A stretch of DNA of 46,356 nt from a virus: IMG/VR virus record IMGVR_UViG_3300027747_000103, positions 1 through 46,356 of that record. One strand, written 5' to 3'. Position 1 is the stretch's first letter. Each line of letters starts with the position of its first letter. Below, one piece after another: positions 23,405 to 32,801 of this stretch. Below the pieces are notes generated by a model. The model was not told where the DNA came from, ran no database searches, and saw nothing but the letters and a program-made list of their open reading frames with translations. Both the position numbers and the translations under genes were made by a program.

Positions 23405-23636
23405 TTGGAGGCTCCTCTTCTTTGTTTGCGCCTACTTTTAGGCCCGATAACCAACCGATCAAACCACCAATGATGGTCTGAAATGCTGGCCCAATAATCT
23501 CAAATATCTTGGTGTTGTCTACTTCCTTGACAAACAGGCCATGAATCAGCGCCCAGATTAAGGACAGTACAACCGCGCACAGAGTAGCGGTGACCATGTA
23601 AGTAACTACGTTTACCAACTTGTCTTTACTGTTCAT
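23394..23636 (-). CDS. Small two-helix membrane protein of the lysis cassette
   Basis: 80 residues with two clear transmembrane segments: TYMVTATLCAVVLSLIWALI (about 12-31) and IIGGLIGWLSGLKVG (about 53-67), and a charged C-terminal tail KEEEPP. The frame continues upstream to 23744, but ATG 23636 overlaps the preceding stop as ATGA and fits the family size, so I use it. It could be a second holin or an antiholin controlling the three-helix holin; the sequence alone cannot tell which. Confidence 0.68.
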   Translation of the reverse strand: MNSKDKLVNVVTYMVTATLCAVVLSLIWALIHGLFVKEVDNTKIFEIIGPAFQTIIGGLIGWLSGLKVGANKEEEPPNGT

Positions 23637-23956
23637 TTTTGCCTCGCTTTTTCCATGATCTTGGCTCTTAACAAAGGGCTGTCTGAAGTACCTGCCCACT
23701 CGGGTAAGGCGTTCCAAATAGTAGTGTAATCGTCTATGCTGCACTTCGACTTATCTAGCCACGCCAGCATAGCCTTGTGGCGCTCCGCTGGATCGTGCAT
23801 TACCCAACCAATAACGTATAGCTCTTGTGTTGCACAGCTTGGCTGCGGTTTGGGCGGCGGCTTTGGTAAGGGCGGAGGGGGTTCCGTGGACAGTATGAGC
23901 CTGTCCCCTGCCAAGGCCACTGACATCAGCAACACAAAAATGAATAGGCCGCGCAT
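23633..23956 (-). CDS. Secreted proline-rich lysis-cassette protein
   Basis: 107 residues. It has a typical signal peptide (MRGLFIFVLLMSVALA, cleavage after ALA), then a proline-rich tether (PPPPLPKPPPKPQP), then a small globular region with two cysteines, C41 and C72, that could pair in the periplasm. No lipobox cysteine follows the signal peptide, so it is not an obvious outer-membrane spanin. Its place at the head of the lysis genes suggests a periplasmic or envelope role in lysis or superinfection control. ATG 23956 follows TAGGA at a rather long distance. Confidence 0.62.
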   Translation of the reverse strand: MRGLFIFVLLMSVALAGDRLILSTEPPPPLPKPPPKPQPSCATQELYVIGWVMHDPAERHKAMLAWLDKSKCSIDDYTTIWNALPEWAGTSDSPLLRAKIMEKARQK

Positions 23957-23983
23957 ACATGGGTTATTTCCTACGGTACTTTA

Positions 23984-24553
23984 TTAACCTTCGTTAAACG
24001 CAAGAATATAATAAGTGCCACCGCCAACTCGCGTTGCGCCACCAGAATCTGAATAAATATCAACATTTCCTGCTGAGTAATTAGCCCCTGAGTATGCAGA
24101 ATAAAGATAGGCAGTAGGGGCAGTAGATATTGAATAAATTGTTCCGCTTGTCATACCCGATGGATAACTTCCTGATGTTCTAGTAATTTTTACCCAATAA
24201 CTACTACCGATACCTGCGGTAGTTGGTGTGGCCCAATTAGCACTACCTGTACTTTGAAATGTATCCTCATAAAACATAGTACCATTAGTATTAAAAGTAA
24301 TACTTGAAGTAGTAGGAAATACTTGTGTTGACTCAGCGTCAGCAAGTAAGCTGTTATTAATAGTAATATTTGACTTCCCATACAATGAGCTCATTGACCA
24401 TGAAGTACCTGAACCACCTGCCCCAGCAAGCGTTCTGACTGCGGTATCATTCATGGAAATGGTTGTGGTAAGGCCCAAGCCGAGTTCATAAGCAACAGAA
24501 ACTGGGCTGGATGTGCCCGCCATATTGAGGGCACCAGATGATGGCATTGTCAT
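23984..24553 (-). CDS. Putative tail/virion protein with Ser/Thr/Gly-rich beta structure
   Basis: 189 residues, rich in Ser, Thr, Gly and Tyr. The N-terminal MPSSGALNMAGTSSPVSVAYE and WSMSSLYGKS are recurrent in tail-associated proteins of environmental phages, as I recall them; the rest is beta-type. It may start at either of two in-frame ATGs (residue 1 or 3). Its ribosome binding site is TAAGGAG containing the stop codon of the 596-residue fibre gene, so it is expressed together with the fibres. Probable fibre accessory or tip protein. Confidence 0.58.
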   Translation of the reverse strand: MTMPSSGALNMAGTSSPVSVAYELGLGLTTTISMNDTAVRTLAGAGGSGTSWSMSSLYGKSNITINNSLLADAESTQVFPTTSSITFNTNGTMFYEDTFQSTGSANWATPTTAGIGSSYWVKITRTSGSYPSGMTSGTIYSISTAPTAYLYSAYSGANYSAGNVDIYSDSGGATRVGGGTYYILAFNEG

Positions 24554-24564
24554 GGTTTAGCTCC

Positions 24565-26355
24565 TTATGGTGTACCGTAAGCAGTGACGTTACCAGTCAC
24601 AATAAAATTACCAGAAGAATCCAACGACCCTACATTTGTGCCGTTGTAATTAAAATACAACTTTGTACCACTAGGTGTGATACTCCACCCGCCGCTGTTT
24701 GCAACACTACCAGATGAACCCGTTGTGTTTTGGTTCAATGTTGGGAACGTGCAGTTGGCTAGATTCCCCGAAGACGGTGTTCCCAGCGCTCCACCAGAAG
24801 TTATATAAGACCCCGCAGCTTGTTTGCCGTTAAACGTGTTCCAGTCTGTTGAGGTCAAATAGCCACTAACCGAAGTAGACGCAGCCGCCATGCTGATTGC
24901 TGGGGTAGTACCGCCGCTTGATACCACTGGGGCTGTTCCTGTCACTGATGTGACTGTACCGCCAGAATTTGTTGCCGCAATAGTTATTCCACCAGCAGAG
25001 TTTGTAATGGTGACATTACTACCGGCAGTCAAAGTAGCACGGGTAAACCCTGAGCCATTGCCAATATCCAGCGCCCCGTTTGCAGGGGTTGTTGTCAGAC
25101 CTGTACCGCCGTTGGCTATTGGCAAAGTCCCAGTAACGCCTGTTGAAAGCGGTAGTCCTGTTAGATTAGTAGCTGTACCAGACGAAGGTGTGCCAAGTGC
25201 GCCGCCAGAAGTTACATAAGAACCCGCCGCCTGTTTTCCATTAAAGGTATTCCAGTCAGTAGATGTAAGGTATCCGCTAACTGAAGCAGATGCAGCCGCC
25301 ATGCTGATAGCTGGTGTAGCACCTCCGCTAGATACTACTGGGGCAGTTCCAGTAACACTTGTTACGCCTACAGAGACATCCCCCGAACCCAGCAAGCTAG
25401 TGCTATTTACTGTTTTAATGCTAGTGCCGCTGACAAGTGCAGCCTGCTTGCCGTTAAATGTATTCCAGTCTGTTGAGGTTAAGTAACCGTTAACTGAAGT
25501 GGTTGCCGCAGCCATACTGATGGCAGGAGTAGTGCCCCCGCTAGATACAACCGGAGCCGTGCCTGTAACAGATGTGATACCGGTATTTGCAATGGTGATA
25601 GCGCCGGATGTATTGGTTACAGAAACCCCAGTACCTGCAGTTAAGGTAGTACGAGTAAATCCAGTTCCATTACCAATGTCCAATGCACCATTTGCAGGAG
25701 TTGATGTCAGACCTGTACCACCATTGGCAATGGGGAGCGTTCCGGTAACGCCGGTAGTTAAGGGTAAACCCGTAGCGTTGGTTAGTGTGGCAGATGTAGG
25801 TGTACCCAGTATTGGTGTAACCAGTGTAGGGCTGTTGGAGAGGACATTGTTGCCCGAGCCCGTAGAAGCAGTGACACCTGTACCTCCGTTGGCAACACCA
25901 AGCACGCCGGTAAAGTTAGACACCACGCTAGATGTGACCTTGATGTAGTCCGTGCCGTTATAGTAGACCGTGGCTCGTTCGCCTGCCGCAACAGAAATAC
26001 CAGTCTGCCCGGAAGCCTTGATTGTGGCTGAGTAAGTTGCGTCTGCATTGACGACCAGATAGGTCTTGCTCACGCTTGGAGCCGTGATAGTTACGTTTGC
26101 TGCCAAGGAACTCAGCCTGAGTACGTAATACTGCGCAGTGGTAGCGCCAATATTGGTAGCCGAACTTGTACCCTGCGTATTGGCAAGGGTGAGCGCATTG
26201 GATGTAAAGGACGCCGAAGTAAGCGCCAACGACCCCGAAATGGCAATGTCTAGGTAGGATGTAATTGAGTTGTTTACATCATCACCCCACGTACCTGACT
26301 CCGTGCCGGTAACCGGTTGCCCAAGGGCTAGGTTGGTTGTGTAATTAACGGTCAT
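24565..26355 (-). CDS. Tail-fibre protein with tandem beta repeats, without C-terminal chaperone
   Basis: 596 residues. The N-terminus ([22 protein letters not shown]) is a common phage fibre attachment segment. Repeats follow: a unit with [20 protein letters not shown] then [17 protein letters not shown] occurs three times, and a unit with [12 protein letters not shown] then [10 protein letters not shown] occurs twice. The protein stops at GNVTAYGTP. The 1486-residue fibre has GNVTAY immediately followed by its S74 domain, so this fibre ends exactly where that domain would begin. It probably contacts the host surface or caps another fibre. Two genes of the fibre set separate it from the S74 fibre. 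Confidence 0.72.
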   Translation of the reverse strand: MTVNYTTNLALGQPVTGTESGTWGDDVNNSITSYLDIAISGSLALTSASFTSNALTLANTQGTSSATNIGATTAQYYVLRLSSLAANVTITAPSVSKTYLVVNADATYSATIKASGQTGISVAAGERATVYYNGTDYIKVTSSVVSNFTGVLGVANGGTGVTASTGSGNNVLSNSPTLVTPILGTPTSATLTNATGLPLTTGVTGTLPIANGGTGLTSTPANGALDIGNGTGFTRTTLTAGTGVSVTNTSGAITIANTGITSVTGTAPVVSSGGTTPAISMAAATTSVNGYLTSTDWNTFNGKQAALVSGTSIKTVNSTSLLGSGDVSVGVTSVTGTAPVVSSGGATPAISMAAASASVSGYLTSTDWNTFNGKQAAGSYVTSGGALGTPSSGTATNLTGLPLSTGVTGTLPIANGGTGLTTTPANGALDIGNGSGFTRATLTAGSNVTITNSAGGITIAATNSGGTVTSVTGTAPVVSSGGTTPAISMAAASTSVSGYLTSTDWNTFNGKQAAGSYITSGGALGTPSSGNLANCTFPTLNQNTTGSSGSVANSGGWSITPSGTKLYFNYNGTNVGSLDSSGNFIVTGNVTAYGTP

Positions 26356-26364
26356 GATTAATCC

Positions 26365-26724
26365 TTATACGGCAGGAGGTGTAGGGTCTGGCACAGGCTC
26401 TGCCCAAGGCAATGCTGGCTCTGTTACAGGGTTAATCTTAGCTGCAATTTGGGCTGCAATTGCGTCATTGACATGGGTTTCATAGCTTCCGGTAACGACA
26501 GGTTGAATCCAGCTAAGCACAATATCTTGGGTTAATTGGTCATAGGGCACAAAGCTGGTTTGGCTTGGATCGGGCGTTAAAGGTGTAGCACCACTGAACA
26601 CGCCAGTAATACCGTTTTCATCCGTACCGGTTTTTGTCCAGAAAGTTTGAATAACGTAATCTGTTTTTCCTGCAACGGTGGTTGCTTTCATGCCTGTTAC
26701 GGCCCATGTGTATGTAATCGCCAT
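26365..26724 (-). CDS. Small conserved phage tail-region protein
   Basis: 119 residues. Beta-type N-terminus (MAITYTWAVTGMK, then DYVIQTFWTKTGTDENG) and a helical C-terminal half with a DQLTQDIVLSWIQPVV segment, ending in Pro/Glu. Small proteins of this type lie beside tail fibres in many phages; function unknown. TAA of this gene is part of the TAAGGA that begins the fibre gene downstream. It starts three bases before the stop of the 1486-residue fibre, with GGAG as ribosome binding site. Confidence 0.62.
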   Translation of the reverse strand: MAITYTWAVTGMKATTVAGKTDYVIQTFWTKTGTDENGITGVFSGATPLTPDPSQTSFVPYDQLTQDIVLSWIQPVVTGSYETHVNDAIAAQIAAKINPVTEPALPWAEPVPDPTPPAV

Positions 26725-26726
26725 GA

Positions 26727-29700
26727 TTAATCTCCAATAAGTTTATTGACAAGGGATTCAAGTTGGGCTACGCGGGCTCGTAGATCAACAACTTCTTTTG
26801 CAAGCTCTACAGCAGAAACCATAGCGGCACTACCATAGTTAACGGACAGAGTGTCAGAAGCATCAGTTTGAACTACTTCTGGTAAAAACTTTTGTAAGCC
26901 TTGGGCTGAAATACCAGCTTGTCGCTCGTCAGAATCAATACGTGTGTATGTACCAGACTTAAGTTGCGCAAGAGACTCGATAAAGCTGTCAGGTAATAGT
27001 GCCCAGTCTTTCTTTAAGCGTTCATCAGAATACGCAGTGACGTTACCTGCCATTGTCAGATTGCCCGACATATCCATTTGCAAACGGTTAGCAGAAGCCG
27101 ACCATCCACCAATACGAATTACGTTATCGGAGTCTAAACCAAAGTTAACAGCATAGTAACCGCCACGGTGAAATGCCATTACTGCGCCATTACCGCCCGT
27201 CGAGTACACATTCATACCAGTCCCGGATACTGAGGCAGTATTACCTTGACCGTACATGAAGGCGGAATAAGTTGATCCGTTAGTAAAGTTTACAGTTCCA
27301 CTAAAAGTACATGTACCAGCCGCGTTAACAATATTGATGTTACTTGTACTTGCGGGATCTACGTAATAACCAGTATTGTTGTAATCGTAAAAAATCGGCG
27401 ACCGAATATCGGAAAATCCGTAAGTGCGGTCTGATTGAAATTGGTTGACGTTGGATGTACTTGCAGGGTCTACGTAATAACCTGTGTTGTCGCTGTCGTA
27501 GAAAATACCTGCGTATAACGCGCCGCTGTTGTAATTGTTACCGTACGTTGGAAACTCATACAATGTTCCATACGATGAAGCAGTGGATTGCTGCGAACTA
27601 ATGTACATCCTTGGCTGGCCATTGCGCTGTGTATGAAGCGCACACATTGACAACACATCTCCACCAGAATAGCCGTTAATCCATAGGGTATCAGACCAAT
27701 AACCTGCTACAGCAGTCATGGCAACTTTTAAGCCAACACCGTTGTTAAAATATGTCTGTGGATTAAGCTGCTGACCGCCAACATAGTTTGTTGTTGTGTA
27801 ATTAGAACTGCCACTGACTGAACCGCTGATTGTGCTGGAAACAGTTAAACCAGCAAAGTTTGATGTACCGTTTGGGTCTACGTAATAGCCAGTATTGTTG
27901 CTGTCGTAGAAAATTGGCGCACGGACACTTGCACCTGCTTGAATAATGGTGTCAGAATAAAACTGCGCACTGTTGTAAGTACGAACCCACGTGCTATCAA
28001 TAGCATAGATACCAACAGCATATGAAGCGTTGTACCAGCCTGTGTTACCGCTTGATCTAAACCAGTTACTACAACTAAAAGAACTGCTTTGCCCTGCGTC
28101 ATACCCAGCGTATGCACGTCCAAAAGCTGAAACATTTAAGTTTGATGTGCCGTTAGGGTCTACGTAATAACCTGTGTCGTTGCTGTCGTAGAAGATTGGT
28201 GCGCGATAGTCGCCGCTGGTTGTATATGTGCCTGTGCCACTAGCTTTGTTTGTCAGGTTTGCAAAATCTACAGACCCCGCAGTATCAGCGTACCCCGCTG
28301 AAGCTTTGATCCAAGAACCCCATGTGCCACCTTCTCGTGTACGATAGAATGTGTACATAGTAGCATTTGATCTTGCAATAGCAGTCATTAATGCATAAGA
28401 ACTATAAGCATATTCATTGCCAAGACCTTGAGTTTGCACATAATACTGATAACCGCTTTGAGGTGAATCACCAGCAGCAGAGTTCTGCATATACCAAACA
28501 CCAAAATTTGGTATGTCTGCAAAGCTTTGGTATGTGCCGTGGTTTTGACCACTGTTATTCCACATTTGAATTTTGCTAAGGCTATTTAATAAACTAGCAT
28601 TTGACGCTGTTGCAGCGTTACCCGTGCAAGATGCGGATGAGCCTGTTACGTTAATACTCCAAGTACCCGAAGCTCCAGTACCTGTTAGTGTGGGGGCGTA
28701 GGAGTTGTAATTGTTTGAGTGTAGTAGTGGGTATGAATTAACAGCATGTGCGGCAGTCCCATCTGGGTTTGAGTACTGAACCATTGACAAACTACCGCCA
28801 CCGGTACTTACATTTCCTGTTAACCCTAAGTAATACGATCCCCCAGAATTAAACATAACCTTTGAACTATTGTCGTAGGTCGCGGTGTAAAGGGGGCCGT
28901 TTAATGTTCCGCCGTTTAAATTGCCTGTCAATGCAGCAGTAATCGTCCCTGCGCTGAAGTTACCCGAGGCGTCACGGGCTACTACCTTTGAAGCTGTATT
29001 GGCGGACGTTGCATCTACTGTCCATGTCTGCGCCGCTGAGCCGTTGTAAGCAGTGCCAGATAAATATGTACCGGCGGTCAAGGAGTTAGCTACAGAGCTT
29101 GCCTGTCCAGTCAAAGTTGCCGTTATCGTCCCAGCACTAAAGTTACCCGAGGCATCCCGCGCCACAATGGTTGAGATTGTGTTTGCGCTAGTAGCGTTAG
29201 AAGCGACTGTGAATGTTGCGCCAGTGGCTTGGTTAGCTGTAAAAGTTTGGGAACCAGACAGGCCCGTACCTGACGTATTCATCGTCAGTGTGGCGTTATT
29301 GACCGTTGGGAGGTCAGAAGTTAGCGCCAAGGTTCCAGTGGTGTTAGGGAGCGTCAGAACCGTGCCTGTTCCTGCAACTGCATTAGGGATAACTTGGGTC
29401 GTGCCAGAGGTAGTCCCAACATAGGTCTCACTCAAAATACCCGTTAACGCTAAATTACCAGAAGCCCGGTTCAGCGCAACGGCGGTAGTTCCTACGTAGG
29501 CCGTGGAGTTACCTAGAACGGCTGAAGGGATCGTCCCCGACAAGTTGCCCGCAGTCAGACTGGTTAAGTTGGCTCCGCTTACCGCACCAAACGATGCAGA
29601 CCATGTACCCGAAGTAACCGTGCCGGTTGTAGTCAGGCTAGACGAACCCGCCAGTGGCGATGCGCCAACCGTGTTGTATGAAATAGTCCGGGCAGCAGAA

Positions 29701-31187
29701 CCGTTAAACGTAGTGCCCGATGCATCCCCTGCGCCGCCGTTGTTGAAGGTAGCGTTGTTGGGTAGAGAAATAGCTGAGTATGCAAACGCAGAGCCCGTCC
29801 AGTTAAGGAACGTACTCGCCACTGTTGGGGCTGTGACAAACGATGTAGTAGCTGCGCCTGTCTGGTAGGGAATCTGGTTGGCTGCGCCGCCAGCTATGTT
29901 TGTAGCCGTAGTTGCGCTTGTAGCTGCTCCGCTCAATGTAGCGGTTATCGTGCCCGCAGAGAAGTTGCCGCTGGAGTCCCGTGCAACTATTTTTGAAGCT
30001 GTATTGGCTGATGTGGCATCCACTGCAAATGTACGGGCAGCGGAGCCATCGTATGTACCCCCGCTAGTCAGGTACGTGCCAGCCGTCAAAGCGTTAGCTA
30101 CAGAGCCCGCAGAGCCCGATATATTGCCAGATACAGCCGAGCCATTGATCGCAATAGCCGTATTGGTAATAACCGTAGCCTGCCCCTGAGAATTTACCGT
30201 AATGACCGGTACGGATGAGGCGGAGCCGTAGGTAGCAGCAGTTACACCTGTTGTCGCAATGTTAAACGTGGTGGCTGGGGAAAGGGTTAGTCCTGTGCCT
30301 GCGTAGTATGTAATCGGCGCATTGAACTGCAAAAACGTCAATGCTGTTGTGCCAACCGTAATTGGTAGTGGTGTTTGCTGAACCCATGCCGTAGAAGCCA
30401 AGGTTCCAGAAATAACTAAAACGTAGTCGCCTTGGTCAATCTCATTAGTGCCTGTTCCAGAGGTGTCGTAGTCTGTTGCACGGGTCAAGATAAACGGCAA
30501 AAGACTTGTGCCTGCTTGTGTAACAACGTAAATGCCGTTATACGCAGCGTTACCACCAATTTCGTCTTTGACTAAAACCCGCTGGGTAGCCGTAGGAGAA
30601 CCGCCGCCTAAAGATAAAGCGCCATTGGCTGTAGCCGTAATGGTCGCCCCAACACCAGAAGCGCCGTTGTTATACGTATATGCAGGTAGCGCGGCAGTAG
30701 AAGCGTAATTAGCAGGCTGGTGATAGTTAAGCCCAGAAGAAATTGAGTCTGCGTATTCTTTATTAACGATATCGGTGGCGTTGGTTGGCGCAGCGGTAAT
30801 TGTTCCCGAAGTCAATCCCGCAGAAGTGGCTGTAATAGCGCCAAAAGACTGCTGGACTACAACGCCAGAAGTGTCCCGCCAGACTGCGTTCTCGGATGGG
30901 TACGTAACAAAGACATCTACCGTGTTGGTGAAGTTAACTAACGACCCGGAATTAGATGAAGAGAGTGGGGTAGCGTTACGAGTCAGCGTTGTACCGGAAG
31001 ACGTGTAAGTACCGTAGTTGACTTCCCAATCGCCAGATATGGGGTCATAAATAGCAAAGTAGGTAGAGTTACCGTTGCCTACTGCGGAAAAAGACTGGAA
31101 CCCTGTGACAGAGCCGCTCAGAGTAATCGTGCCTGTACCCGGTGCCGCAGCGGTTTGTTTAACTCTATCTTTGAGTACTAAAGCCAT
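26727..31187 (-). CDS. Large tail fibre with C-terminal S74 autocleaving chaperone
   Basis: 1486 residues. The N-terminal 200 residues include a beta segment and repeats; the middle is Ser/Thr/Gly-rich beta-type with many copies of GNFSAGTITA. The pattern IFYDSNxTGYYVDP occurs four times between about 1020 and 1310. The last 100 residues (1387-1486) are an S74 intramolecular chaperone: SDERLKKD with candidate Ser1387/Lys1392 dyad, then AGISAQGLQKFLPEVV, and a C-terminal trimeric coiled coil. This domain cuts itself off before Ser1387 after helping trimerisation. It is the probable receptor-binding fibre. TAAGGA precedes the start. Confidence 0.85.
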   Translation of the reverse strand: MALVLKDRVKQTAAAPGTGTITLSGSVTGFQSFSAVGNGNSTYFAIYDPISGDWEVNYGTYTSSGTTLTRNATPLSSSNSGSLVNFTNTVDVFVTYPSENAVWRDTSGVVVQQSFGAITATSAGLTSGTITAAPTNATDIVNKEYADSISSGLNYHQPANYASTAALPAYTYNNGASGVGATITATANGALSLGGGSPTATQRVLVKDEIGGNAAYNGIYVVTQAGTSLLPFILTRATDYDTSGTGTNEIDQGDYVLVISGTLASTAWVQQTPLPITVGTTALTFLQFNAPITYYAGTGLTLSPATTFNIATTGVTAATYGSASSVPVITVNSQGQATVITNTAIAINGSAVSGNISGSAGSVANALTAGTYLTSGGTYDGSAARTFAVDATSANTASKIVARDSSGNFSAGTITATLSGAATSATTATNIAGGAANQIPYQTGAATTSFVTAPTVASTFLNWTGSAFAYSAISLPNNATFNNGGAGDASGTTFNGSAARTISYNTVGASPLAGSSSLTTTGTVTSGTWSASFGAVSGANLTSLTAGNLSGTIPSAVLGNSTAYVGTTAVALNRASGNLALTGILSETYVGTTSGTTQVIPNAVAGTGTVLTLPNTTGTLALTSDLPTVNNATLTMNTSGTGLSGSQTFTANQATGATFTVASNATSANTISTIVARDASGNFSAGTITATLTGQASSVANSLTAGTYLSGTAYNGSAAQTWTVDATSANTASKVVARDASGNFSAGTITAALTGNLNGGTLNGPLYTATYDNSSKVMFNSGGSYYLGLTGNVSTGGGSLSMVQYSNPDGTAAHAVNSYPLLHSNNYNSYAPTLTGTGASGTWSINVTGSSASCTGNAATASNASLLNSLSKIQMWNNSGQNHGTYQSFADIPNFGVWYMQNSAAGDSPQSGYQYYVQTQGLGNEYAYSSYALMTAIARSNATMYTFYRTREGGTWGSWIKASAGYADTAGSVDFANLTNKASGTGTYTTSGDYRAPIFYDSNDTGYYVDPNGTSNLNVSAFGRAYAGYDAGQSSSFSCSNWFRSSGNTGWYNASYAVGIYAIDSTWVRTYNSAQFYSDTIIQAGASVRAPIFYDSNNTGYYVDPNGTSNFAGLTVSSTISGSVSGSSNYTTTNYVGGQQLNPQTYFNNGVGLKVAMTAVAGYWSDTLWINGYSGGDVLSMCALHTQRNGQPRMYISSQQSTASSYGTLYEFPTYGNNYNSGALYAGIFYDSDNTGYYVDPASTSNVNQFQSDRTYGFSDIRSPIFYDYNNTGYYVDPASTSNINIVNAAGTCTFSGTVNFTNGSTYSAFMYGQGNTASVSGTGMNVYSTGGNGAVMAFHRGGYYAVNFGLDSDNVIRIGGWSASANRLQMDMSGNLTMAGNVTAYSDERLKKDWALLPDSFIESLAQLKSGTYTRIDSDERQAGISAQGLQKFLPEVVQTDASDTLSVNYGSAAMVSAVELAKEVVDLRARVAQLESLVNKLIGD

Positions 31188-31196
31188 TTTGAATCC

Positions 31197-32219
31197 TTAC
31201 GACGGTAGGTTAGTCCAACCGGGTGCTTGCTCATCATCAATATTCTGCCATCCGGGAGTCTGGACATTGCCAATAACTTGCCATCCGGGGGTCTGCGCAT
31301 TGCTTATATCTTGCCATCCTGCGGTCTGCACGTTGTTGATATTTTGCCAGTTTGCGTTCTGGCTGTCATCTATTACCGCCCAGACAAGAACATTACCAAT
31401 AGAGACAAGTAGCTGTATGCCTGTGGGGTAGGCATTTACCGTGAGCAACGCAACATTTGCGTCTATGCCGGAAACAAACTCTGCAATAGAACCCGCAAAA
31501 ATGACCTGCGTAGCTACGGAGTCTACAGCCGAAGCACTCTCAGAAATAGATACTGGGATTAGCAGACCGCCAGCAACGGTATCTACCCCTGACAAGGCTT
31601 CAGAAATTGAGGCTACAAACGTAGCTGCAACCGTATTAGCGTCAATCCCACTGATTGCTTCTGCAATAGCCGCAACAAAATCAGCTTGGGCGGTACTAAT
31701 TGCAATAGCTGAAACACCTTCAGCAACAGATGCAACAAATGCAACTTGGGCTGCTACAGAATCAATCCCAGATACAGCCTCTGAGATGTTCAGGGAAGCT
31801 ATGAAGTTGCCAACAACCGTCTCAAGAGCGCTTGCGGTTTCTGAAATGCTACCGGGGTATGTACCGAGCGAAGACACGGAATCCGTAATAGATGCGGCTT
31901 CAGTAATGCTACCCGGATATGTGCCCACCGCAGACACCGTATCTAGCCCACTTATTGCATCAACTACGGTGACGTTAAAAATGTTGTTTATCGTATTGGT
32001 TACATCTACCCCAGATGCAGATTCGATGTTTGCTGCTACAAAAGTAGTAAGGACAGACTGGGACTCCAGCGCAGAAGCTGTCTCGGCAATCAATCCCCCC
32101 GCAGTAAAAATAGCATCAGCAGCTTCAATGCCTGAGCTTGATTCGGAAATAGCAACCGCAAACGCATTACCCCCAGCGGAGGTGAATGGCGCTTGTGCAA
32201 AGGTTACATCCCCGAACAT
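31197..32219 (-). CDS. Repeat protein of the fibre module with C-terminal Trp repeats
   Basis: 340 residues. About eleven diverged copies of an approximately 21-residue unit built on ISE(A/S)xSGIDxV fill the first 265 residues; these are Ala/Ser/Val-rich and could form a beta-solenoid or helical rod. A short hydrophobic stretch follows. The C-terminus holds five 11-residue repeats with GW in QTPGWQxIxN. I recognise no named family. Its place between fibre genes suggests a fibre shaft or an adhesin. Stop TAA forms the TAAGGA for the S74 fibre. Confidence 0.6.
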   Translation of the reverse strand: MFGDVTFAQAPFTSAGGNAFAVAISESSSGIEAADAIFTAGGLIAETASALESQSVLTTFVAANIESASGVDVTNTINNIFNVTVVDAISGLDTVSAVGTYPGSITEAASITDSVSSLGTYPGSISETASALETVVGNFIASLNISEAVSGIDSVAAQVAFVASVAEGVSAIAISTAQADFVAAIAEAISGIDANTVAATFVASISEALSGVDTVAGGLLIPVSISESASAVDSVATQVIFAGSIAEFVSGIDANVALLTVNAYPTGIQLLVSIGNVLVWAVIDDSQNANWQNINNVQTAGWQDISNAQTPGWQVIGNVQTPGWQNIDDEQAPGWTNLPS

Positions 32220-32225
32220 ACCCTA

Positions 32226-32792
32226 TCAGGTCGCGGTCAGGGAAAACGTGTAGGTTACGTTTAGCGTATCGCCGGAAGCAACAGACTTGTCTCCACCAGT
32301 AAAGTCGCTTCCAGAGAATAGAACACCAGAAGTGCCAGTAGCAACGCTGCACAAGAAAGCACCAGCAATCGTAGCCGTTCCAGTCATTGCAAAAGATGAA
32401 GTAGAGGCCGAGTTACTGATAACTGATGGGTTTGCCGTAGTAGCCGAACCAAACGTAACTGCTTTGCGGTTACCTGTATAGGCGGTGTTCTCAGTCCAAC
32501 CAGCATGGGATGCCAACGTATCACCAGCGGCAAAGGTTGTACCGGAGCCGGGGCCAGTGACCAAACCAATGTACCACGTAGTAGTCTGCGCACTACCAGC
32601 AAGGTACGCGCCGTTCATGTTAGCAAGACCCTGATTGACCACTAGGTTGTGGGCTGATTCAGTCCATTTAACCTGACCGTCCGGGCCTACGCACTCAACT
32701 GTGTACACACCACCAGCGCCGACCATATCGCCAGCTACTGGATTTGTAATGAGACCAGCGGAAACTTGGTCTTTTGCTGAACTGTATTCCAT
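32226..32792 (-). CDS. Putative tail-fibre-associated structural protein
   Basis: 188 residues, Gly/Thr/Ser-rich, beta-type. It includes YTVECVGPDGQVKWTESAHNLVV and LANMNGAYLAGSAQTTTWYIGL, patterns recurring in phage structural proteins of fibre or capsid-decoration modules. The C-terminal half is Thr/Ala/Ser-rich beta sandwich-like, ending GDTLNVTYTFSLTAT. Preceded by TAAGGA formed with the stop of the upstream gene. No enzymatic motif. Confidence 0.58.
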   Translation of the reverse strand: MEYSSAKDQVSAGLITNPVAGDMVGAGGVYTVECVGPDGQVKWTESAHNLVVNQGLANMNGAYLAGSAQTTTWYIGLVTGPGSGTTFAAGDTLASHAGWTENTAYTGNRKAVTFGSATTANPSVISNSASTSSFAMTGTATIAGAFLCSVATGTSGVLFSGSDFTGGDKSVASGDTLNVTYTFSLTAT

Positions 32793-32801
32793 GATGAATC
32801 C

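Noticed and set aside
26727-31187. Diversity-generating retroelement target in the fibre
   Set aside because: No reverse transcriptase or template repeat seen in the window.
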